Of a DNA stretch of 64,000 nucleotides, positions 25,367 to 33,444 are shown one piece after another. The stretch is taken from contig CAWJTN010000001.1 in the NCBI GenBank assembly GCA_963845895.1, positions 434,001 to 498,000 of the forward strand. Direction: 5' to 3'. The stretch's first letter is position 1, and every line of letters starts with the position of its first letter. A model generated the notes under the pieces. That model worked only from the letters and a program-made list of their open reading frames with translations, was not told where the DNA came from and did not search any database. This stretch comes from CAWJTN01 sp963845895. GTDB taxonomy: Bacteria; Patescibacteriota; Microgenomatia; UBA1406; GWC2-37-13. Position numbers and translations under genes: made by a program.

Positions 25367-26269
25367 ATGAAAACGGGAAAAGTTTTACTCATCGGAAGAC
25401 CTAACGTTGGGAAATCTACTTTTTTAAATAACCTCATTGGTCAAAAAGTGGCGATCACATCGCCTAAACCACAAACTACACGCTTTCCTATAAAAGCACT
25501 GTATGAAGATGAGAGAGGACGGATTATCTTCGTTGATACGCCTGGAATATTTTCTGACAAAGGTTTTTTAGCCAAAAAAATCAATGCAAGAACCTTTCAG
25601 GCTATCAATGAGGAGGTTGATTTGGTAATCTACATGATCGACCACACCAGAAGGCGGGACTTTGAGGAAGCAAAAGTTATAGGAGTTGTGAGAAAGCTTC
25701 AAAAACCTAAAATTTTGGTTATAAATAAAGTTGATATTCAGGATAAAACATATCTTCCCCAATACAAATTTCTGGAAGAAGAAATTCCCAATGTCTTTCA
25801 AATCTCTGCTATAAAAAAATTACATATGAAGCCATTGATTCAGAAAATTTTCGACCTGCTGCCGGAGGAGAACACCTCCGAGGTGTTGCAAAAGAAAAGC
25901 TCAACCCCCACCTCGGAGGTGAAAGAAAATGTATCTGGTTATCCCCTTTTAAACATTGATAGCAAAATTTTTATTTCAGAACTTATTCGTGAGAAAGTAT
26001 TTCTGATGATGGGTGAGGAAATTCCCTATACGATCACCGTCGTGGTTGATGAGATAACGGAAAGAAAAAATGGAATAACCTATATCAAAGCCAGAATTTT
26101 GACTACCAATGACAGATATAAAAAAATGCTCATTGGCGCTGCTGGAAGAAAAATTAAGGAGATCGGAAGCTTTGCCAGAAAAGAAATCGCTCTGGCTATA
26201 AACAAAAAAGTCTATCTTGACTTAACCGTCGAAACCGACCCCCACTGGCAGGAAGTTTTTTATTCATAA
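25367..26269 (+). CDS. era: GTPase Era (300 aa)
   Basis: Essential GTPase for 16S rRNA maturation. G1 GRPNVGKSTFLNNL, switch I SPKPQTTRFP, G3 VDTPGIF and G4 INKVD are followed by a C-terminal KH domain containing MLIGAAGRKIKEIG, which binds the 3' end of 16S rRNA. Between the domains (residues about 169-186) sits an extra Ser/Thr/Glu-rich linker encoded by two copies of a CACCTC-N-GAGGTG palindrome. TATTAT lies 6 nt before the ATG. Confidence 0.97.
   Translation: MKTGKVLLIGRPNVGKSTFLNNLIGQKVAITSPKPQTTRFPIKALYEDERGRIIFVDTPGIFSDKGFLAKKINARTFQAINEEVDLVIYMIDHTRRRDFEEAKVIGVVRKLQKPKILVINKVDIQDKTYLPQYKFLEEEIPNVFQISAIKKLHMKPLIQKIFDLLPEENTSEVLQKKSSTPTSEVKENVSGYPLLNIDSKIFISELIREKVFLMMGEEIPYTITVVVDEITERKNGITYIKARILTTNDRYKKMLIGAAGRKIKEIGSFARKEIALAINKKVYLDLTVETDPHWQEVFYS
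25871..25921. repeat. Two ACACCTC-N-GAGGTGT palindromes inside era
   Basis: AACACCTC-C-GAGGTGTT (25871-25887) and CACCTC-G-GAGGTG (25909-25921) are each near-perfect palindromes. A third copy, with TACACCTC arms, lies between genes at 30335-30351. The two in era code for the linker between the GTPase and KH domains without breaking the frame. Confidence 0.8.
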
Positions 26270-27058
26270 CTTATAACACGACATTTGAAAAGAGGGACCG
26301 TCAGAGTAATGCGATTCACATCTAGACTCTACTCTATGAGTTTTCGTCTTAAGGTTTATTTCAATAAAATCTACGATGCTACCAGATTCACCTTCAACGC
26401 ATTGATAATAAAGCAAACCACTTTTTGTTAGTAGTAGTTGTCTATCGCAATAATAATGGTTTATTGAATTTTGTTGAAGTTCTTTTATCGGAATCTTATC
26501 TATTTCGCTGACATTACCTGATCGATCAACTAAACTAATGTATGCATCATATGCTTGATTATTTTTTAAACTAACTGTTTCATATGTAAATATTGTTCTT
26601 CCATCTTCTGTATCACAGTAAAAACCATTATGAATAGTAAATTCTGGTGAGTATTTTTTTTGAACGGTATCTTTATATTGAATTAATCTTTTGTCGACTG
26701 GATGAAGTTGGGTTCCCTGAATCATTGCAGGATCTAAATCTGTTGTGCAGTTCATACCAACAAGAAGATCGTCATTCATATCCAATTCTTTTGGAATGTG
26801 TTGAACATTTTCAACCATATCTAATTTGATATCAAATTGTGTTTTATGATAAGTTCCAACATATTTTTTTACTTCGTTAATTTTTGGTGTAGGAGATATT
26901 GGCGCTGAGATCATAGATCTATAAGATAAATCAGTCACAATTACATTTTGGTATTGAACACCTGCATAAAATGCTAATATTGGCATTGTTATAAAAAGAA
27001 TAAAAGCTAATGCTTTTGATAACGGAGTAACGGTAGTTAATACCTTAGGTAGACTCAT
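26264..27058 (-). CDS. Membrane-anchored extracellular protein of unknown function (264 aa)
   Basis: One N-terminal helix (about residues 14-34), then a domain of about 200 residues with six or more Cys (MNCTTDL, FYCDTEDG, HYYCDRQ, YYQCVEG, ESRCES), suggesting disulfides outside the cell. No family recognised. The ATG at 27058 is 7 nt after GATACT. The 3' end overlaps era by 6 bp, tail to tail. Confidence 0.65.
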   Translation of the reverse strand: MSLPKVLTTVTPLSKALAFILFITMPILAFYAGVQYQNVIVTDLSYRSMISAPISPTPKINEVKKYVGTYHKTQFDIKLDMVENVQHIPKELDMNDDLLVGMNCTTDLDPAMIQGTQLHPVDKRLIQYKDTVQKKYSPEFTIHNGFYCDTEDGRTIFTYETVSLKNNQAYDAYISLVDRSGNVSEIDKIPIKELQQNSINHYYCDRQLLLTKSGLLYYQCVEGESGSIVDFIEINLKTKTHRVESRCESHYSDGPSFQMSCYKL

Positions 27059-27065
27059 TAGTATT

Positions 27066-27094
27066 AGTATCTCAAGTAGAAAAATTCTTGTCAA
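27066..27094 (-). promoter_or_regulatory. Leaderless-type promoter of gene 26264-27058
   Basis: On the minus strand TTGACA, exactly 17 bp, GATACT, then 7 nt to the ATG. The predicted transcription start falls on the start codon. Confidence 0.8.
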
Positions 27095-27141
27095 CAATTC
27101 ATATTAATTGTAATTTTGACTTTTGAATTTTGGATTTAAAC

Positions 27142-28359
27142 TTATTTTATATACACCATTCTATAAATCACTCCAGCCTTATCATCTGAAATATAGATAA
27201 TTCCTTTTTCGGTTATTAAAATATCTACCGGCCGGCCCAGTGCAGTTCCATCGTTTTGCAGCCAACCTGAAATAAAATCTTCTACACTAAGAACATTACC
27301 CAGGCTGTCTAATTTATAACGGATAACTTTATAACCTGTAGGAACGCTGCGGTTCCAGGAACCGTGATAAGAAACCAATAAATTGTTCTGAAAATCGACA
27401 GGCCAACCGACCGTTGGAAAAAATGCCAGCCCAAGAGGTGCTGAATGGGCTGGAATATCTATAAATGAAGGTTCTGTTTGACTACAATCATGATTGGGAT
27501 CAAATGTTACATCCAAAATACTTTTTCCATAACAATAAGGCCAGCCATAATCTTTTCCTTCTTTGATGATGTCGATTTCATCGGGAGGCAGATCATCTCC
27601 TAAGTAATCCCTGCCCATCTCTGTTGCCCAAAGCTCATGAGTTATCAGCCTAAAAGTCATGAATACACTGTTTCGTAAACCTGATGCATAGACATGTAAG
27701 TCGGTACCATCCGGATTGGAAATTAAAATTTTAGTCCTCAATTGATTTGTTTCTTTACAGACATTGCAGTCGGATCCCAGAGAAATAAACAGTTTATCGT
27801 TTTTTTGATCATAGAGAAGAGTCCTTGTAAAATGTTCTCCACCTCCGGGCAGATCAATTATTTTCCTTTTGTTTGACGCCTGAAAATTTTTTATATCGTA
27901 GTCAAAAACATCTACTTGGTTTGTTTCCGCAATATAAAGTTGACAAACTCCTCCAATACAACGAAAGGCCAAGCCATGAGGTTGGTTTAAATTACTTATC
28001 AATGTTAAAGGCTCATCGGCCACTCCATCGTTATTTAGGTCGGGTAGTAAAACAATCTTGCCATATTTTGTAATGCTCACAATTAAGTTGCCTCTCGGAT
28101 CCATTGCTAAAACCCTAGGATCAACCAGACTGTCTGCGAAGATTGAGAAGGAAAATTTATCTGGAATATTTAAAGGCAAACTGGTTTTATTTTCAGCAGG
28201 ATTATTCTGTATTGGTTTAGGAATTAACTGGCTTATATCTTTTGATGGAGGTTTGATAACAGGCCCAATCCCTCGCAAATTATTCCAAGCGAATATTCCA
28301 CCCCACACTGCTGCAGAAATAAGAATGACGAAAACAACTATCAGCAATATTTTTTTCAT
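27142..28359 (-). CDS. PQQ-type sugar (glucose/sorbosone) dehydrogenase-like beta-propeller (405 aa)
   Basis: Membrane anchor at residues about 4-24, Pro-rich linker, then a six-bladed propeller of the soluble glucose dehydrogenase/sorbosone dehydrogenase family: VDPRVLAMDPRGNLIVS, QPHGLAFR, LGRPVDILITEKGIIYISDD and the calcium-site region DYGWPYCYG. Some members use PQQ; others bind no cofactor, and no PQQ synthesis genes are in this window. The start overlaps the end of the pterin dehydratase gene (ATGA), so the two are co-translated although their known functions are unrelated. Confidence 0.85.
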   Translation of the reverse strand: MKKILLIVVFVILISAAVWGGIFAWNNLRGIGPVIKPPSKDISQLIPKPIQNNPAENKTSLPLNIPDKFSFSIFADSLVDPRVLAMDPRGNLIVSITKYGKIVLLPDLNNDGVADEPLTLISNLNQPHGLAFRCIGGVCQLYIAETNQVDVFDYDIKNFQASNKRKIIDLPGGGEHFTRTLLYDQKNDKLFISLGSDCNVCKETNQLRTKILISNPDGTDLHVYASGLRNSVFMTFRLITHELWATEMGRDYLGDDLPPDEIDIIKEGKDYGWPYCYGKSILDVTFDPNHDCSQTEPSFIDIPAHSAPLGLAFFPTVGWPVDFQNNLLVSYHGSWNRSVPTGYKVIRYKLDSLGNVLSVEDFISGWLQNDGTALGRPVDILITEKGIIYISDDKAGVIYRMVYIK

Positions 28360-28691
28360 GAAATTAGTTTTTCGATCTTAGCTGCTAAGATGAAATCATT
28401 TTCATGCAATCCGGAAATAAAATGAGTCCAAAGAGTAATGTTAACCTTATTGTAATAAATACAGAGATCCGGATGATGGCCTTCGTTTTCTGCAATTTCT
28501 GCCACTTTGTTGACAAAGTCCATCGCTTGTTTAAAATCTTTGAATTTAAACTGATGTTTAATCTTTTTTTCTTCAATGACTTCCCAGGCAAGTTTTAATT
28601 GTTTTAAATATTCTTTAATTTTTTCTCCTTTAAGCGGCGGCATCCATTTCTCACATGGTACGCATTTCTTGTGAGTCAAATCACTGTTCAT
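28356..28691 (-). CDS. phhB: Pterin-4a-carbinolamine dehydratase (111 aa)
   Basis: The PCD active-site block EGHHPDLCIYYNKVNITLWTH and the preceding FKFKDFKQAMDFVNKVAEIAE identify the family. It dehydrates 4a-hydroxytetrahydrobiopterin in pterin recycling; stand-alone bacterial copies may instead act in molybdopterin or folate-related repair. TATAAT lies 6 nt before the ATG, and the divergent gene starts only 17 bp away. Confidence 0.93.
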   Translation of the reverse strand: MNSDLTHKKCVPCEKWMPPLKGEKIKEYLKQLKLAWEVIEEKKIKHQFKFKDFKQAMDFVNKVAEIAENEGHHPDLCIYYNKVNITLWTHFISGLHENDFILAAKIEKLIS

Positions 28692-28708
28692 GTTATAATT
28701 ATAATCTC
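28692..28708. promoter_or_regulatory. 17-bp bidirectional promoter between divergent genes
   Basis: The two start codons are separated by 17 bp consisting of overlapping TATAAT boxes. Leftward: TATAAT, 6 nt, ATG. Rightward: TATAAT (extended by TG), 9 nt, ATG. Any -35 boxes must lie inside the opposite coding regions; TTGTTT with a 17-bp spacer is visible for the leftward promoter. Confidence 0.78.
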
Positions 28709-29089
28709 ATGAAAACCATCAAACAATCTTATTTTATAAGAGCGCCTTTAGAATCAGTATGGAATTCTTTAATAGACCCAACAGCAATAGAAAAATGGGG
28801 CGCTGGGCCAGCAAAGATGGATGATAAAGTTGGGACGGATTTCTCTCTTTGGGGCGGAGATATCCATGGCAAGAATACAAAGGTCGTTAAAAATAAACTT
28901 TTAGTACAGGATTGGTATGGCGGAGATTGGCCACAAGCTTCAAAGGTTACCTTTACATTGACTAAAGAAAAAAATGGAACACGAGTTGACTTACTACATG
29001 AAAATGTGCCGGATGACGAAGCTTCAGATATCTCCGACGGCTGGGATCAATATTATTTAGGTCAGATCAAAAAATATTTAGAAAAATAG
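28709..29089 (+). CDS. SRPBCC/AHSA1-like START-domain protein (126 aa)
   Basis: IRAPLESVWNSLIDPTAIEKWG at the N-terminus and the C-terminal helix DEASDISDGWDQYYLGQIKKYLEK are typical of the activator-of-HSP90-ATPase/polyketide-cyclase superfamily, a hydrophobic ligand-binding cup. Ligand unknown. The start is set by the 17-bp shared promoter; an upstream in-frame start would lie inside the divergent gene. Confidence 0.85.
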   Translation: MKTIKQSYFIRAPLESVWNSLIDPTAIEKWGAGPAKMDDKVGTDFSLWGGDIHGKNTKVVKNKLLVQDWYGGDWPQASKVTFTLTKEKNGTRVDLLHENVPDDEASDISDGWDQYYLGQIKKYLEK

Positions 29090-29252
29090 CTTACTTAAAA
29101 TGGTGGACCAAATATCCTTGCGGATCGGGATTTATAAAATTATGATTTCAATTTGTAATTTCTTGAAAGTCCAATAGACTTTATATAAATAAGTCTCTAA
29201 AGAGTTCCATTCTGGCACCTTTGGGCTCACTAAAAAAAGTTCTCAACAGTTC

Positions 29253-29281
29253 TTGATAATGCTTCTTTTCTCCATTACACT
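29253..29281 (+). promoter_or_regulatory. Leaderless-type promoter of the SGNH hydrolase gene
   Basis: TTGATA (29253-29258), 17 bp, TACACT (29276-29281), then 6 nt to the ATG at 29288. Confidence 0.78.
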
Positions 29282-29287
29282 AAATTT

Positions 29288-30232
29288 ATGAATCATAAAT
29301 ATTATTATGTTAATGAAAAATATCTTCCAGCTCCTAATCCTTATTTGGCCGTCGTAAAAATCGAGCTTTTTGTTTTGTCAATCGTTATCGTTCTTTTTGC
29401 TTCGACATTTTATCCATTTTCCTCTGTTGCCAAATCCAATGAATTAGTAGTAATTGTTAATAATCAGAAACAAGAAGTTCTTGGTGAAACAACTGTTATT
29501 CCCTCTCCCACACCAACGCCAACCGAAATCCCCACACCAACGCCAACAATCGTACCAACAGAAACGCCAGTTCCAACACAACCACCATCTATCACAAAAT
29601 CCGCTCGAAAATCATCCTATTCCATCGCCATCTATGGTGACTCAATGGTTGATACGATGGGAGAAAGATGTGAATATTTAGAACATAGCCTTAAACGATT
29701 ATATCCGTCCGTAAATTTTACTCTTTATAATTTTGGTAAGGGTTCGGAAAATGTGGAAATGGGGCTTAGCCGCTGGAATAATCGACTTGATTATCAAGAC
29801 CGTCATTATTCTTCCTTGCCTGAAATAAAACCAGATATTATTATTTTGGGTTCATACGCCTACAACCCTTTTTTTCCATATAATCGCGATCGCCACTGGG
29901 TAGGACTGACAAAACTGATTGAACAGGCAAAATCAATCACTCCCAATGTCTATGTATTGGCAGAAATTGCACCGCTAAGAAAAAATTTTGGCCAAGGGCC
30001 AAATGGTGTTAATTGGGATGAACAAACCGCCTACGAACACTCGGGCCGCATTATTGAACAACTAGAAAATGCCGTTGGTTTGGCAAGAACACTTAGTGTC
30101 CCGTTGATTAATGTATATTATCAATCAATTGGAAAAAGTGGATTAAACAATCCTGGAGATGGAATCCATGCTTCAGTTGCCGGCCATGAATTTACTGCTA
30201 ACTTAATTGCTTCAGAGCTCCAATTAAATTAA
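29288..30232 (+). CDS. Membrane-anchored SGNH/GDSL hydrolase (314 aa)
   Basis: One membrane helix (about residues 22-46), a Thr/Pro repeat linker (PSPTPTPTEIPTPTPT, residues about 72-100) and an SGNH esterase domain. Block I has the catalytic Ser in AIYGDSMVDT, block II the Gly in FGKGSENV, and block V the Asp/His pair in DGIHASVAGHEF. It likely removes acyl groups from a surface glycan or lipid (inference). Confidence 0.88.
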   Translation: MNHKYYYVNEKYLPAPNPYLAVVKIELFVLSIVIVLFASTFYPFSSVAKSNELVVIVNNQKQEVLGETTVIPSPTPTPTEIPTPTPTIVPTETPVPTQPPSITKSARKSSYSIAIYGDSMVDTMGERCEYLEHSLKRLYPSVNFTLYNFGKGSENVEMGLSRWNNRLDYQDRHYSSLPEIKPDIIILGSYAYNPFFPYNRDRHWVGLTKLIEQAKSITPNVYVLAEIAPLRKNFGQGPNGVNWDEQTAYEHSGRIIEQLENAVGLARTLSVPLINVYYQSIGKSGLNNPGDGIHASVAGHEFTANLIASELQLN

Positions 30233-30431
30233 AACCTTAAATTTAAAAACAGGTGGCAGAATTGAAAGGGTTACCCGGCAGCGCGCAATGACTGTTAAGG
30301 TTGCCAACTCTCAATTTAAAAAAACAACAAAAATTACACCTCTGAGGTGTATATTAAAAATGTAAATCCTTGCGGGATTGGTTTACCCTGAGTGAAATCG
30401 AAGGGATTAAAAGATAATCTAAAGAGTTGGG
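30233..30431. repeat. Cluster of four different short repeats
   Basis: In order: an imperfect inverted repeat (AATTGAAAGGGTTACC ... GGTTGCCAACTCTCAATT); a perfect TACACCTC-T-GAGGTGTA palindrome (30335-30351); a TCCTTGCGG-family hairpin (AATCC-TTGCG-GGATT, about 30362-30386); and CCTGAGTGAAATCGAAGGGA (30387-30406), a CCTGAGC-family copy with few changes. No gene is present. Confidence 0.65.
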
Positions 30432-30650
30432 TTAATCAAAAAGCAGCAACTGGTTTACTTTTTTAATGAATTTTTTTAATGCTCTTTGTTCTATCTGCCT
30501 TATCCATTCGGCAGTAACTTTTCTTTTCCTGCCGATTTTTTTTAAGGTCTTCTTTCGAAGTCTAGCCAATAAAACCTCTTTCTCTTTAGGTGTAAAGATA
30601 TGAGAGCTCTTTATTATTGACGAAAAATAAGCTATCGTCTGATTGCTCAC
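30432..30650 (-). CDS. Stand-alone sigma70-region-4-like HTH protein (72 aa)
   Basis: Residues about 20-66 match sigma70 region 4: FTPKEKEVLLARLRKKTLKKIG, then KVTAEWIRQIEQRALKKF, where a sigma factor would have TLEEIGxxLGVTRERVRQIExxALxKL. Regions 2 and 3 are absent, so it cannot melt a promoter alone; it may bind -35 DNA or core polymerase as a regulator. It starts with GTG, with TATAAT 7 nt upstream. Confidence 0.7.
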   Translation of the reverse strand: MSNQTIAYFSSIIKSSHIFTPKEKEVLLARLRKKTLKKIGRKRKVTAEWIRQIEQRALKKFIKKVNQLLLFD

Positions 30651-30675
30651 AAGCTCTATTATACATCTTTACTCT

Positions 30676-31077
30676 TTATTTTTGTTTTTTAGTTGGATAC
30701 GTCTGAACAAGTTGAAAATAGTTACCGTCAATATCAACAAATGTTGCGACGTATCCATAATCTTCAACATGGTATACGTCTTGCTGTTTTTTTACTCCGG
30801 CTTTATCAAGTCTTTTGACTTCTTTTTCAATGTCGTCTACCTCAAGATTAAAAATAAACCTTTCCGGTTGTTTATTTTTTCCTTTAATCTTAGAATGGTC
30901 CAAAATTACTAAAGGACTACCACCTTTCAACTCAAATTGATATATTTCTCCCTCATCTTTTCCCTCTCCCATTACTCCTTCAAAAGTGATCTTCAGACCA
31001 ACCTTTTCATTATAAAACTCGGACAATTTACTGGCATTTTCACTAAAGAGCAATACGCTTTCTATGCCTTTTATCAT
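30676..31077 (-). CDS. VOC/glyoxalase-family protein (133 aa)
   Basis: Two beta-alpha-beta-beta-beta modules: GIESVLLFSENASKLSEFYNEKVGL and RFIFNLEVDDIEKEVKRLDKAGV ... DIDGNYFQLVQ. Metal ligands may be present, but substrate (glyoxalase, dioxygenase or bleomycin-binding type) cannot be told. The ATG at 31077 has a Shine-Dalgarno GAGGTGGTGAT 4 nt upstream; the GTG inside that element is not the start. Confidence 0.85.
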   Translation of the reverse strand: MIKGIESVLLFSENASKLSEFYNEKVGLKITFEGVMGEGKDEGEIYQFELKGGSPLVILDHSKIKGKNKQPERFIFNLEVDDIEKEVKRLDKAGVKKQQDVYHVEDYGYVATFVDIDGNYFQLVQTYPTKKQK

Positions 31078-31133
31078 ATATATCACCACCTCTCTAGGTC
31101 AAAGCTAGAAACTTACAATTTAGTCATCTAATT

Positions 31134-31325
31134 TCACCAACCAAGTGCTTTCATTACCTCTTCTGCTGAACCATATGTTCCTTCTGGAAAATCTCTCATA
31201 AACTCTTTTTTATCTTCTTCTGAAAAATCAGAAAGATTATTGCATTCAGCAACTAATTGAGCTTTTGTGGCTGGATATTTTTGATGGGTTTTAAAATGAT
31301 CAATAGCTCCTTTTACATTTTGCAT
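31134..31325 (-). CDS. DUF2795-like small protein (63 aa)
   Basis: Residues show the DUF2795 pattern: KGAIDHFKTHQKYPATKAQLV, then a FPEGTYGSAEEVMKAL helix end. Function unknown; the family is common in bacteria next to stress genes. It has a Shine-Dalgarno GGTGGTGAT 4 nt before the ATG, like the VOC gene downstream. Confidence 0.7.
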   Translation of the reverse strand: MQNVKGAIDHFKTHQKYPATKAQLVAECNNLSDFSEEDKKEFMRDFPEGTYGSAEEVMKALGW

Positions 31326-31408
31326 TCGAATCACCACCAATCTATGACAAAACTTGTAAGAGAATCATTGTATGTGATCTAAATCACAAAGTCAAGAGGA
31401 ATTTTAAC

Positions 31409-32806
31409 TTATTTAAGTAGCTTTTTAATTCTCTCTAAAGATTCTGTTTTCCCCAAAATCTCCATAGATTCATTTAAAGGAGGAGAAATTTTTTTGCCCG
31501 TAATCGCAACACGCAGAATCATAAAAAACTCGCCGGTTTTAATGTTTTCCTTTTTTGCCAAGTCCTGCATTTGTTCTCCAATCTTATCAGCTTTCCACTC
31601 TTTAACTCTCTTTAACTCAACATGTATTTTTTGCAATAAACTTTTTCTTGTTGATAAATCTATTTCATACTTCGTTGGTGTCTTAAAGAAAAACTCACAC
31701 AAAGGTAAATAATCAGAAAGCTTTTTAATTCTTTCCTTAATTAATGGGACTGTCTTTTTAACTATTTTCTCCGGTAATTTATTATTATAAAAATTTAAAA
31801 TTTGAACTTTGAGCTTTGAACTTTGATTCTTTCTAATGTATTCTCCGTTCATCCATTCTAATTTCGTTAAATCAAAAACCGGGCCGATTGGTTTTAAGTC
31901 TTTGAGGTCAAAAAGTCTGATGAACTCATCCAAACTAAAGATATCTTTTCCCTGGGGATGACTCCAGCCCATATGAGCTAAATAATTTAATATTGCTTCA
32001 GGCAGGAATCCTTGATTTTGATACCAACCAACATTTGTATGTCCCTGTCTCTTAGAGAATTTGGAATGATCAGGATTTCTGATAATTGGAGTATGAAAAA
32101 ATAAAGGTTTTTTCCAACCGAAAAAATCATAAAGTAGAACGTGTTTAGGTGCAGAGCTTATCCATTCTTCGCCTCTTACCACGTGAGTTATTTTCATTAA
32201 ATGGTCGTCAACAACTACTGCTAGGTGATAGGTTGGATATCCGTCGGACTTTAAAAGCACTTGATCGTCAACCGTGTTTGAATCAAAAATAATATCGCCT
32301 CTGATTTCATCTTTTACTTTTATTTTTTTATTTTCCGGTACTTTCAAACGAATTACATAAGGAGTTTTCTTACTTAGTTTTTTCCCGATTTCTTTTTTAT
32401 TAAGATTTCTACAATGTTTATCATACATTGGAACTTTTCCTTGCGCCTGCATTTTTTTTCTTAATTCTTCAAGTCTTTCTTTGCTACAAGAACAGTAATA
32501 AGCATGTCCTTCTTTTATAAGCTTCTCTGCATATTTTGGATAAATACTTAACCTTTTTGACTGAACGTAGGGTTTATAAGGACCGCCTTTTCGTGGACTT
32601 TCATCTTCGGATAAACTAAACCAATCAAGTGCCTCGAATAATTTTTTTTCTGCGTCTGGAATAAATCTTTTACGATCGGTATCTTCTATTCTGACAATAA
32701 ATTTACCCTTATTTTTTTTAGCAAAAGCGTAATCAAATAACGCCTGATAGATCGTCCCTATATGAGGATAGCCTGTAGGTGAAACTGCAACACGTGTTCT
32801 TACCAT
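31409..32806 (-). CDS. gltX: Glutamyl-tRNA synthetase (465 aa)
   Basis: Class I synthetase charging tRNA-Glu, possibly also tRNA-Gln. The HIGH motif is SPTGYPHIGTIYQAL, the KMSKS motif is KFSKRQG, and RVAVSPTG plus IVRIEDTD match GltX. Length is normal. Residues about 326-338 (NQSSKLKVQILNF) come from a low-complexity TTTGAACTTTGA DNA repeat that also occurs in trmD. TATAAT lies 6 nt before the ATG. Confidence 0.96.
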   Translation of the reverse strand: MVRTRVAVSPTGYPHIGTIYQALFDYAFAKKNKGKFIVRIEDTDRKRFIPDAEKKLFEALDWFSLSEDESPRKGGPYKPYVQSKRLSIYPKYAEKLIKEGHAYYCSCSKERLEELRKKMQAQGKVPMYDKHCRNLNKKEIGKKLSKKTPYVIRLKVPENKKIKVKDEIRGDIIFDSNTVDDQVLLKSDGYPTYHLAVVVDDHLMKITHVVRGEEWISSAPKHVLLYDFFGWKKPLFFHTPIIRNPDHSKFSKRQGHTNVGWYQNQGFLPEAILNYLAHMGWSHPQGKDIFSLDEFIRLFDLKDLKPIGPVFDLTKLEWMNGEYIRKNQSSKLKVQILNFYNNKLPEKIVKKTVPLIKERIKKLSDYLPLCEFFFKTPTKYEIDLSTRKSLLQKIHVELKRVKEWKADKIGEQMQDLAKKENIKTGEFFMILRVAITGKKISPPLNESMEILGKTESLERIKKLLK

Positions 32807-32858
32807 AACGAAATTATATAATATTATTCTAACTCGTTAACTTATTAATAACTGATAA

Positions 32859-33374
32859 ATGAATTCATTCAAATATTGTCCGAATTGCAAAACAAAAATT
32901 AAACTGTCCAATCGATTAATCGATTGTACAAACTGCGGATTTCATTTTTACATAAATCCAGCAACAACTAATGCTTTAATTATCGAAAACATAAATAGTG
33001 AGGTTCTTTTGGTCAAAAGGAAATTTCAACCTAAAAAGGGATACTGGGATTTACCTGGTGGTTTTGTTGACTTTGACGAATCTATGGAGGAGTCTGTGAA
33101 GAGAGAAATAAAAGAGGAGTTAGGTATCATAATCAATGAAATAAGATACTTTATCTCAATCCCAGACAGATACCTCTACAAAAGATTTAACTATCACACC
33201 TTATGTTTTATATTTATAAGCAAAGCAGGAAGTGAAAAACTGACACCTACCGATGACATAACGGAAGTGAGCTTTTTCAAAAAAACCGAGCTTCCTTTCT
33301 CTAGAATAGCCTTTAAAGGAATTAAGTATGCTCTACGACTTTACATAGGCAATTATAGCCTTAAATCAATCTAA
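32859..33374 (+). CDS. Nudix hydrolase with N-terminal zinc ribbon (171 aa)
   Basis: Residues 7-26 form a zinc ribbon (CPNC ... CTNC) as in NudC-type NADH pyrophosphatases. The Nudix box GGFVDFDESMEESVKREIKEEL (about residues 67-89) is complete. It hydrolyses a nucleoside-diphosphate-linked compound. An 18-bp palindrome at 32909-32926 encodes part of the ribbon. Divergent from gltX with 52 bp between. Confidence 0.9.
   Translation: MNSFKYCPNCKTKIKLSNRLIDCTNCGFHFYINPATTNALIIENINSEVLLVKRKFQPKKGYWDLPGGFVDFDESMEESVKREIKEELGIIINEIRYFISIPDRYLYKRFNYHTLCFIFISKAGSEKLTPTDDITEVSFFKKTELPFSRIAFKGIKYALRLYIGNYSLKSI
32909..32926. repeat. 18-bp palindrome inside the Nudix zinc ribbon
   Basis: CAATCGATT followed by its exact complement, then TAC. 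The same palindrome, extended to 24 bp, occurs at 55627-55650. Its codons read NRLID and lead into the second CxxC pair of the ribbon, so it lies in a functional domain. Confidence 0.85.
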
Positions 33375-33444
33375 AGAAGATGAAAATACTTGTAAAAACT
33401 TGTAAAAATTGGTAAAAAAATTAGTAAAAAGTGTTAAAAACTTA

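Noticed and set aside
10719..30386. Dispersed short repeats as a possible CRISPR array
   Set aside because: Copies are isolated, kilobases apart, without regular spacers or cas genes.
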